From Candidatus Colenecus caballi (GTDB lineage Bacteria; Bacteroidota; Bacteroidia; Bacteroidales; Bacteroidaceae): DNA of 61,247 nt. The stretch covers positions 1 to 61,247 of the forward strand of contig JAGHSY010000039.1 in assembly GCA_018065615.1 (NCBI GenBank). The letters are read 5' to 3'. The notes under the pieces are model-generated. The model made no database searches. It had not been told where the DNA came from and saw only the letters and a program-made list of their open reading frames with translations. A program made the translations under genes and the position numbers. Of this stretch, positions 26,866 to 33,515 are shown piece after piece (the first letter of the stretch is position 1; every line of letters starts with the position of its first letter).

Positions 26866-28440
26866 TTAATACTTGAAAGAATTGGCTATCATTTTCAGGC
26901 AATCGCTTTCAATTGAGAAAACTTCTGATGCTGTTTCCGCCTGCTCTATTTTTACCTTATAGCCGGCCAGAGATTCCAGGCTGGATTCATCCAGTGCTGA
27001 AACATCAATACTGTAAATTTCCTCTATTGCTATTTTCCTGATGTCATCCAATCCGTCTGATAATGGATCAACAAGAACCATGTCGTGATAGAATGCCCAT
27101 GGATGTTCGTGTTCCCATTCATCCTTATTCTCTATTTCCGATGGAACGTCTAGCAGATAATCTTCAGTGGGGACTATTACTCTCTTGAACGTCTCAAGTA
27201 TTTCAGGTTCAAAATAAGTTTCAAAATCACTCCAGCCAATAAAGAAAAAAGCTTCAGAACCTAAAACCGGTGGCTGGGGAGATGTGAAAACAATATGGAC
27301 TCCCAAATCGCAGCATTCCATGAATACCGAAGAACTGACCTCCTTTATACCTTTTCCTATTTTCGCCAGAACCAGGCTGTGACAACTGCCGAATGCTGCG
27401 AGTCCAATATATTCGACACTATCCGGAATTGTTACCGATGTCAAGCTGGCACAACCTTCAAATGCCTCCATTCCGATACTTTTCACTCCATTGCCGATTG
27501 TTGCCGAAGTCAAGGATGTACATCCTTTAAATGCCTCATCTTCAATGACACTCACATCGTCAGGAATAATGACCGATGTAAGCTCTGTGATGCCCCTGAA
27601 AGCTCCTGCCCCAATTTTAGTCACAGGACTGCCAAATGAAATATAGTTCATTTTCCTTGCTTCGTCATATCCGGATGATTTCTTTCTAGCTCCGAAGGTA
27701 GAGATGTCGGAATCGAAATGACTAATAAACAGTTCATTAAGTCCGTCATCGGATAAGGTGTACCAAATCCTGTCGACCGGAAAATCTTCCGATAGGTTTC
27801 TGACAGCCCGGACAGTCAAACCTTTATCCCTTGCCGCTACGTTATATTCTTTGACGTCATCGTAAAAAGTAAGAATGTATGCCCCGGTTTCGTCATGCTC
27901 AAAGGCTGTACTGGACCAATAATACCCGCATTCATTGATGCCTTCCGGCTCTATTTCACTGTTTCTGGTGCAGCCGGCGGCAGGCAGGAAAATAGAATTG
28001 CCATTAGGACCCGTTACCTTATAGCCGGATGTTCCTTTCAATGATGTCAATTTCCATGTACAGGAATTCACAAGTTCAGAGATCTGATCTCTTGATGGTA
28101 TGCTCCATCCCTCACCAAGTGTCTTGAAGGCAACGTCATATTCAGTTCCGGCTATGTCTTTCCCAAGGTGCTTTTCAAAATGCTTATAGTTGGATTCGTT
28201 ATAGCTTGCTTTCGGCTCACACTCACCCCAGGCATAATAATTACCAGCCTGCTCCGGGCTTGTGGCACCCACATTCATATTGCACCACCCGGTACCGGAT
28301 GGCAGACCAAGGTCAATTGCTTCCAGCTGAGTCATATTTGTTTTGCGTTCTGAATCTTGAGCATTATCGTCATTCGAACAGGCTGTGAAACTTGTCCCAA
28401 AGGCTAATAGAATCATTAATGAATCAGGAATTCTTTTCAT
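26866..28440 (-). CDS. Lipoprotein with FISUMP domain and BspA-type leucine-rich repeats
   Basis: 524 residues. Signal peptide and lipobox (SFTACS). Residues of about 40-215 form a Fibrobacter-succinogenes-major-paralogue (FISUMP) domain: 'AIDLGLPSGTGWCNMNVGA', 'GWSIPSRDQISELV', 'GYYWSSTAF' and the closing 'GLTVRAVRN'. Residues of about 270-390 are BspA-like LRR_5 repeats ('IGAGAFRGITELTSVIIPDD', 'IEDEAFKGCTSLTSATIGNG', 'IGMEAFEGCASLTSVTIPDS'). Such proteins are surface-exposed and bind host or glycan ligands. It lies alone between the two IS-end-like inverted repeats, beside an IS3 remnant, so it may be accessory cargo. Confidence 0.85.
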   Translation of the reverse strand: MKRIPDSLMILLAFGTSFTACSNDDNAQDSERKTNMTQLEAIDLGLPSGTGWCNMNVGATSPEQAGNYYAWGECEPKASYNESNYKHFEKHLGKDIAGTEYDVAFKTLGEGWSIPSRDQISELVNSCTWKLTSLKGTSGYKVTGPNGNSIFLPAAGCTRNSEIEPEGINECGYYWSSTAFEHDETGAYILTFYDDVKEYNVAARDKGLTVRAVRNLSEDFPVDRIWYTLSDDGLNELFISHFDSDISTFGARKKSSGYDEARKMNYISFGSPVTKIGAGAFRGITELTSVIIPDDVSVIEDEAFKGCTSLTSATIGNGVKSIGMEAFEGCASLTSVTIPDSVEYIGLAAFGSCHSLVLAKIGKGIKEVSSSVFMECCDLGVHIVFTSPQPPVLGSEAFFFIGWSDFETYFEPEILETFKRVIVPTEDYLLDVPSEIENKDEWEHEHPWAFYHDMVLVDPLSDGLDDIRKIAIEEIYSIDVSALDESSLESLAGYKVKIEQAETASEVFSIESDCLKMIANSFKY

Positions 28441-28531
28441 ATAAATTCAATTGACAGAAAATTATTGATTTGAAATATTTATTTGAGTATTATAACAATC
28501 TCGTTTTCAAGCAGTTACCTATTATCAGCAA

Positions 28532-28885
28532 TTAGGTCAACTCTTTAAGGTTGTTTTTCCGGAAATGATGGTTGCAGTCATCAACAAAAGTCTTTATGCC
28601 ATGATACAGTTCTGAGCCCGTATCCTCCAGCTGGATGCAATTGTACCAATATTTTATTGTTTTCCAAAACCTTTCTATCCAAATGTTCTTGGACAAGCCA
28701 AGCGTCACCCTTCGGGATGCCGACCGATCTTTTGCTCTTCCTCTGCCATCCATGCAAACCTTCATTTCCGGATAAGAAGCACAAACTGCGGTCAATGATA
28801 GCTGTCAGATACATAAATCCCTTTTTCATCGGAATTTGTCCGATGACCCGACTGTCTATAGTGTTTGCCAGGATTTGGGTGCAGC
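28532..28885 (-). pseudogene. IS3-family transposase (OrfB) remnant
   Basis: Minus-strand frames contain 'IPMKKGFMYLTAIID' and, after a frame change, 'MKVCMDGRGRAKD' and 'NIWIERFWKTIKYWYNCIQL', which are pieces of the rve-type integrase core of IS3/IS150 transposases. A large internal deletion joins the first and second blocks. A 13-codon insertion separates GRAKD from NIWIERF, which are normally contiguous. The catalytic Asp/Glu region between them is lost. No intact OrfA is nearby. Confidence 0.8.
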
Positions 28886-28982
28886 AAATCACGGCTACAA
28901 GGCTACTGTGTGCACCCAAGGCCGTTTTAAGGCCCATGGGTGCAAGGAGAGTACACTGTAGGCCCGTTTTCATGCACCCAAA
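28874..28982. repeat. Four alternating copies of TGCACCCA forming nested hairpins
   Basis: TGGGTGCA (28876-28883), TGCACCCA (28911-28918), TGGGTGCA (28937-28944), TGCACCCA (28973-28980). The outer pair extends to a perfect 10-bp inverted repeat (TTTGGGTGCA at 28874, TGCACCCAAA at 28973). The inner pair adds a GGCC/GGCC step around GTTTTA. Nothing coding is seen between here and 29232. Confidence 0.7.
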
Positions 28983-29123
28983 GTATGGCGGAATACAATG
29001 TGCAGCACTAACCCTCCATTTTCCAGCGACAGCAAGTGTGAAGGGGACTATGTCAATGGAGGTCCATTGTGACTGAAAAGAAACGGATTTTTCAGCCGGA
29101 AAGAATTTATAAAAGATTAATTG

Positions 29124-29144
29124 GAACATTTCAAAACAGATTCT
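29124..29144 (-). repeat. Right copy of the 21-bp exact inverted repeat
   Basis: Exact reverse complement of 26453-26473. Inward similarity continues to about 29060. Confidence 0.75.
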
Positions 29145-29231
29145 AAGAAATAATGGCTCTTCAAATTTGTTCAAGCAACACGCAGATGAAAAAACGAGTG
29201 TTGCTGTTTTCTACTATTCGCAACTAAAGCA

Positions 29232-30356
29232 TCAACGAATTATTGGACGTATCAGCATGCCGGAATAACGAGCCACACTGCCAATGCCATACGAACCATT
29301 GGTAAACTCCACGCATTTTGCATTGGTACAATCCTTTTCATCCAGAGTTGATGTCCAATAAAAGCCATACTCGTAATCCCCAATTTTCAATTCTGTATCT
29401 TTGAAACCTGACGAAGGAAGGAAAATGGAATTCCCATTAATCTTGCTCCTAAGTCGGATTCCAGGTATCCCGTTCAGAACGCCATACCTGATTTCCGAAT
29501 TGCTGAAGAGTTCCAGCCATTCCTGTTCTGTCGGAGTGCACCAGTCACCCTTGTAACAAATATAGGCAAAATCATCGGCCTTTTCCAGGACTGAGCGTTT
29601 GTCTGCATCATTGTATTTGGACATTGATATTCCACCCCTCAAATTGTAGCAATAATTGGGCCAATTATAGGAATGGTGTGTGGTATTGTCACCCCACCCC
29701 ACGTACAATCCGTTTCCTTCAGGCCTGAATGCACCGACATTATGTGTTGCCCATCTAATGCCGGAACCCATATCAACAAAATCAAGGTCCTTCACTGCAG
29801 AGCCTGAAGAGATAGAGTCCGATGTAAGCATCAGCGGTTCAGAACATGTACATTCCACATTCTTGATATATATGTTATTGGAATTGTCGGAACAGGACAT
29901 ATCAAAAACCAAAGCCTGAACAGATTCATCGGTCACCACAAGATTATAATAGACTGTATCCCAATCTGTCCCTATGAACAAGCCGTTGGAAGTATCGAAC
30001 TTTACACACATACCGGGAAGAGCATGATGTTCAACGCAGAAAAAAGTCTCCACATCGGCCTTGACTACCATTGAAAGCACCACCTTACTATACAATTTCA
30101 AGTTCCTGGTGAATTCAGCACGGAACTGTGTGTCATAGACATTCGAAGGATTGTCCTTCGTGGTGATGAGAAAATAGCCATCGGACTTGTCTTTTGCCAA
30201 TGCCTGTTCGTGCCAGTCATCATCCTGACAATTAAAATCGCCATGGACCAATATTTTCAAAAGCTCATTCTCTGAATTCTCCTGACAGAAAGCCGATGAC
30301 AAAGGACAGGCTGAGAGAACAACGAAAAAAAATGAAATTCTTGCAATCAGACGCAT
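29232..30356 (-). CDS. Secreted FISUMP-domain protein
   Basis: 374 residues with a signal peptide (ISFFFVVLSACPLSSAFC). A classic lipobox is less clear than in the neighbours. Residues of about 30-180 resemble a carbohydrate-binding jelly-roll ('HGDFNCQDDDWHEQAL', 'SKVVLSMVVKADVET'), a weak assignment. Residues of about 195-374 are a FISUMP domain: 'DFVDMGSGIRWATHNVGAF', 'GDWCTPTEQEWLELF', 'GNSIFLPSSGF', 'GFYWTSTL', ending 'MLIRPIIR'. It is related in that domain to the LRR lipoprotein upstream in the window and on the same strand. It has its own promoter, so it is probably a single-gene unit. Confidence 0.8.
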   Translation of the reverse strand: MRLIARISFFFVVLSACPLSSAFCQENSENELLKILVHGDFNCQDDDWHEQALAKDKSDGYFLITTKDNPSNVYDTQFRAEFTRNLKLYSKVVLSMVVKADVETFFCVEHHALPGMCVKFDTSNGLFIGTDWDTVYYNLVVTDESVQALVFDMSCSDNSNNIYIKNVECTCSEPLMLTSDSISSGSAVKDLDFVDMGSGIRWATHNVGAFRPEGNGLYVGWGDNTTHHSYNWPNYCYNLRGGISMSKYNDADKRSVLEKADDFAYICYKGDWCTPTEQEWLELFSNSEIRYGVLNGIPGIRLRSKINGNSIFLPSSGFKDTELKIGDYEYGFYWTSTLDEKDCTNAKCVEFTNGSYGIGSVARYSGMLIRPIIR

Positions 30357-30381
30357 ACCGCATATCTTTATGTTCGTTATG

Positions 30382-30411
30382 CAAAAATATTATTTTTTGT
30401 TCGCCGGCAAA
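30382..30411 (-). promoter_or_regulatory. Promoter of the FISUMP protein gene
   Basis: On the minus strand TTTG (30411-30408), 18 bases, then TATTTTTG (30389-30382), with the ATG at 30356. Confidence 0.6.
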
Positions 30412-30556
30412 ACCCTGTGTTGATATTTAATCTGAATTATTCATAAAGGAAGCAAAGTATTACATATATTTATTGGGCTATCAATGGATTAAATGTTGCA
30501 TTTGTGATGTTCGCGGGGTCTTGCCAATTGAATACTATCCGCTATTATTTCCGGCC

Positions 30557-30602
30557 CACAATTCAGACGTTTCGTGGACCGGGATATATTGATTGTTTCT
30601 GC
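30557..30602 (+). repeat. Dispersed intergenic repeat, copy 1
   Basis: CACAATTCAG, then a similar block with GTGGACCGGGAT and ATTGA. It aligns with 45701-45745 over about 45 bases with scattered mismatches. Confidence 0.55.
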
Positions 30603-30644
30603 ACTCTCTCTGATTTTAGAGTGAGCCGTAAAGTGCTGTAAATT

Positions 30645-30822
30645 CAATGCACAAAACGGCTGAAAAGTGCATCCAACTGGCAAGTCCGGAGAACGTTACC
30701 CCTCTCAGATAGCCCCGGGGGCGCTTTGGCTGTGAGGCGCTGGAATCTCAATGCACAAAATGGCTGAATAATGCATCCAACAGACAAGTCAGGACACGGG
30801 TACCCCGCTCACAGGGCGCTAG
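30645..30822. repeat. Two hairpin repeats, 104-base period
   Basis: Copy 1 starts at 30645 and copy 2 at 30749; both read CAATGCACAAAA(C/T)GGCTGA, then a TGCATCCAAC and CAAGTC block. In copy 1, ATGCAC and GTGCAT are arms of a hairpin; in copy 2 the right arm has become ATGCAT. Intergenic; may be a non-coding element. Confidence 0.6.
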
Positions 30823-30865
30823 GAAGCACACCACGTATGAGCGGCCGGAATAGGAAACAATAAAT

Positions 30866-30890
30866 AAAGAGTGACGGAACGCCACTCTTT
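30866..30890 (-). terminator. Terminator of the ABC importer operon
   Basis: AAAGAGTG and CACTCTTT form a perfect 8-bp stem directly after the minus-strand stop of the ATPase gene. Confidence 0.75.
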
Positions 30891-30892
30891 TT

Positions 30893-31972
30893 TTATTTCC
30901 TGATTTTAAGTCTTATGCAGTTTCCTGTCTCCTGTATGTCCAGACAGCTGCCCTGAATGACCTTGCAGGACAGGTTGTCCTGAGAGACCGATGACAGGGC
31001 CGGTAAGTTGCCGGCCCGGCTAACGAATTCCATGAACAGGTCATAGTTCTTTTCACTGTAATCGACCTTGATGTCAACGGGACCGTCAAGCGGCAGCACA
31101 CCGGTCAGCATCTCCTCAAGAACCAGCTCAAGACGCATGGCAACCTGTTCGTCCAGAGAATATTTCTGGCAGAACTGCTCAATGTCAGCGTTCATGCGGT
31201 ACAGGTCAAAGTCGCGGCTCTTGGCGGTCAGTTCAAGAGTGCGTATCCTGTTGATGAATGCCTGAGTGATGGGTTTCTGCGGATTGCCGAAAATCTGGTC
31301 CGGTGTTCCGTCCTCATAGATTATTCCGTCATACATGAAGAATATGCGGCTGCTCACGTTACGCGCAAACTTCATCTCATGCGTTACAATGGCCATGGTC
31401 ATGCCCTGCTTGGCCAGACGCCTGATTACAGAAAGCACTTCACTGACCATTGTCGGGTCCAAGGCCGATGTAGGCTCATCGAACAGTATGATTTCCGGCT
31501 TCATGGACAGACAGCGGGCAATGGCCACACGCTGACGCTGACCGCCCGACAGGTCTGACGGCATGGCATCGGCCTTTTCAGCCATTCCCACCATGCGGAG
31601 CAGGTCCATTGCCTGAGCCCGTGCATCGGACTTTGACATTCCCAGCAGCTTGACCGGGCCGCACATGACGTTTTCAAGTATGGTCAGATGTGGGAACAGG
31701 TTGAAACTCTGGAAAACCATTCCCATTTTGCGGCGTAGCAGCGGCAGATTGGCGTCAGGCGCAAGAATGTCCTGACCGTCAATGATTATCTGGCCGCCCG
31801 ACGGCTCTTCAAGACGGTTCATGCAGCGCAACAGCGTGCTTTTTCCCGTTCCTGAAGGTCCGATAATAGAAATGACCTCACCCTTCCGGATAGTGCAGTT
31901 AACGTCACGCAGCACCTTGAGCACGGTGCCGTTGTTGTTGTATTCCTTTGCAAGATGTCTTATCTCTATCAT
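30893..31972 (-). CDS. Polar amino acid ABC transporter ATPase with C-terminal HATPase-like extension
   Basis: Residues 1 to about 245 are a GlnQ/HisP-type ATPase: Walker A 'GPSGTGKST', signature 'LSGGQRQRVAIARC', Walker B 'EIILFDEPTSALD', and H-loop 'VTHEM'. The usual protein ends there, but this one has about 110 extra residues. The extension includes 'LDEQVAMRLELVLEEMLTGVL', which resembles the N-box of GHKL/anti-sigma HATPase domains. It might sense nucleotide or regulate uptake; this is inference. The gene follows the fused binding-protein/permease gene by seven bases, making a complete importer from two genes. Confidence 0.84.
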   Translation of the reverse strand: MIEIRHLAKEYNNNGTVLKVLRDVNCTIRKGEVISIIGPSGTGKSTLLRCMNRLEEPSGGQIIIDGQDILAPDANLPLLRRKMGMVFQSFNLFPHLTILENVMCGPVKLLGMSKSDARAQAMDLLRMVGMAEKADAMPSDLSGGQRQRVAIARCLSMKPEIILFDEPTSALDPTMVSEVLSVIRRLAKQGMTMAIVTHEMKFARNVSSRIFFMYDGIIYEDGTPDQIFGNPQKPITQAFINRIRTLELTAKSRDFDLYRMNADIEQFCQKYSLDEQVAMRLELVLEEMLTGVLPLDGPVDIKVDYSEKNYDLFMEFVSRAGNLPALSSVSQDNLSCKVIQGSCLDIQETGNCIRLKIRK

Positions 31973-31979
31973 GGCCGTC

Positions 31980-33446
31980 TCATTTTTCCTTTCTGTTCAA
32001 GGCGTCAAGCCCAAGTCCGATGAGCCATGCCAGAATGAAGTAGATTATTGTCACAACAAGAAGGGGGAAGAACGCGTCAAACGTCCTGGAACGTATCATG
32101 TCACTGACGCGTGTCAAGTCCTGAATGGCAATGTAGCCCACAATTGAAGTGTTCTTGAGCAGTGATATGGCCTCACCCTTGAATACCGGAATTACAGTTC
32201 TGATTGCCTGTGGAGCCACAAAGTTCAGGAATGTGCCGGCACGGGTGAATCCCAAGGCCAGGCCTGCTTCGGTCTGTCCCGGATCGACGCCCTGAATTCC
32301 TGTACGGAACATTTCACTTGTATATGCTCCAAAGTTCATTGCAAACGCTATGATTGCCACCCATGTGGACGTAATGCGGCTCGATGAGAACACCACGTAG
32401 AACATTATCATCAGGAACACCAGCATTGGAATGTCACGCAGAATCTCAACATACACCTTTGCAATGCCTGACAGCAGTCTGCGCCTGCTCAGCCGCATCC
32501 AGCATATAAGGCAGCCAAGAACCGTACCAAGCAGTATTGAGAATATTGTAATGATCAGGGTTTCATACAGACCGTCAACTATCAGTTTCCATCGGTCTTC
32601 TACAATAAGATTGTTTTTGAAACTGTCCATTACCACCGATACAAGACCCTTAGACTGTTTCCTGTCCGCGCCACTTAAAGGGCCGACCACCAAGGTTCCG
32701 CATGACATATACGGGTCTGAAAACAGTACCTGTTTTGCACGTTCCTCTGTAATGAATATGAAACACAGGCCGGCATCAACCCTGCCTGTCATAATGGAAG
32801 GAAGCATGGTGTTGAATTCAAAACAGACAAACTCCGGCTTCATGCCCATATAGTGGGCAAAACGCACCATCATTTCAATTTCAAATCCCTGCCATTCACC
32901 GTCCTTGATGAACTCAAACGGATAACTGTTGATTATTCCTATCTTAAGGACAGGTGTATTGGAACTGACAGAATAATGTGGAATTTGGGCAGTGTCTATC
33001 TTCTGCGTAAGCCAGCGGTCCTTCATGTATTCAAATGTGCCGTCCGCCTTGATTCCGGCCAGGAATTCATTGAACTTGCCGCACAGTTCCGTATTATCCT
33101 TCCTGAAACAGACACCGGCATCACCCGATATTATATCATCTGCAAAGCAAAACTGGCAGTCGTGCTGCGCAAGATCAACTCCGATGTATGAAACGCTGTC
33201 GGTAATGGAATAGTCCGCCTGGCCCTGTTTGACAGCCATCATTATTTCCGGAATGCCGTTCAAACCCACTCTGATTGAATTGGGAAGAATCTCGTCAAAC
33301 CTTAAATCATATATCGATCCTGTCAGATAAGCCACGCGCTTTCCAGCCAGATCATCCAGACTTGTCGGCAGCTGCTGGGGTTCCTGGTCCGATGAGCACG
33401 CGGTCAGCGCCAGCAGAAATGCGAATAATAAAAGTCCCTTTCTCAT
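31980..33446 (-). CDS. Fused solute-binding lipoprotein and permease of a polar amino acid ABC importer
   Basis: Start at 33446 fits the promoter (33461-33454); the longer frame would start upstream of it and of a terminator. The 488-residue product begins with a lipobox (LLALTACS). Two stretches resemble SBP_bac_3 sequence (about residues 15-135 and 145-240; 'VLKIGIINSYPFEFI' starts the second). From about residue 270 come the permease membrane helices, with the EAA loop 'GVDPGQTEAGLALGFTRAG'. Binding protein and channel are therefore on one chain, tethered at the membrane. The substrate is probably a polar amino acid such as glutamine; not shown by sequence. Confidence 0.84.
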   Translation of the reverse strand: MRKGLLLFAFLLALTACSSDQEPQQLPTSLDDLAGKRVAYLTGSIYDLRFDEILPNSIRVGLNGIPEIMMAVKQGQADYSITDSVSYIGVDLAQHDCQFCFADDIISGDAGVCFRKDNTELCGKFNEFLAGIKADGTFEYMKDRWLTQKIDTAQIPHYSVSSNTPVLKIGIINSYPFEFIKDGEWQGFEIEMMVRFAHYMGMKPEFVCFEFNTMLPSIMTGRVDAGLCFIFITEERAKQVLFSDPYMSCGTLVVGPLSGADRKQSKGLVSVVMDSFKNNLIVEDRWKLIVDGLYETLIITIFSILLGTVLGCLICWMRLSRRRLLSGIAKVYVEILRDIPMLVFLMIMFYVVFSSSRITSTWVAIIAFAMNFGAYTSEMFRTGIQGVDPGQTEAGLALGFTRAGTFLNFVAPQAIRTVIPVFKGEAISLLKNTSIVGYIAIQDLTRVSDMIRSRTFDAFFPLLVVTIIYFILAWLIGLGLDALNRKEK

Positions 33447-33453
33447 AATACTG

Positions 33454-33461
33454 CAAACATA
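33454..33461 (-). promoter_or_regulatory. -7 element for the ABC importer operon
   Basis: The minus strand reads TATGTTTG; the ATG at 33446 lies seven bases further on. No clean -33 TTTG is seen at 19 bases. Confidence 0.45.
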
Positions 33462-33463
33462 CA

Positions 33464-33501
33464 AAAAAGCGGTCGGGCAAAAAACAGTCCGACCGCTTTT
33501 T
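33464..33501 (-). terminator. Terminator of the GH3 gene
   Basis: AAAAAGCGGTCGG (33464-33476) and CCGACCGCTTTTT (33489-33501) form a perfect 13-bp stem around a 12-base loop. A T-run is present on both strands, so it may work both ways. Confidence 0.85.
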
Positions 33502-33515
33502 AATGGAATCAGCAA

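Larger units (their letters stand above)
30412..30865. other. Intergenic region rich in repeats, no gene recognised
   Basis: No supported reading frame. It contains one copy of a dispersed element at 30557-30602 and a pair of 104-base-spaced hairpin repeats at 30645-30822. Confidence 0.5.

Noticed and set aside
28581-29174. 197-codon minus-strand frame as an intact gene
   Set aside because: Only a short piece matches IS3 transposase; the rest covers the TGCACCCA array and IS-end-like sequence.
30645-30822. CRISPR array
   Set aside because: Only two diverged units, no uniform spacers and no cas genes nearby.
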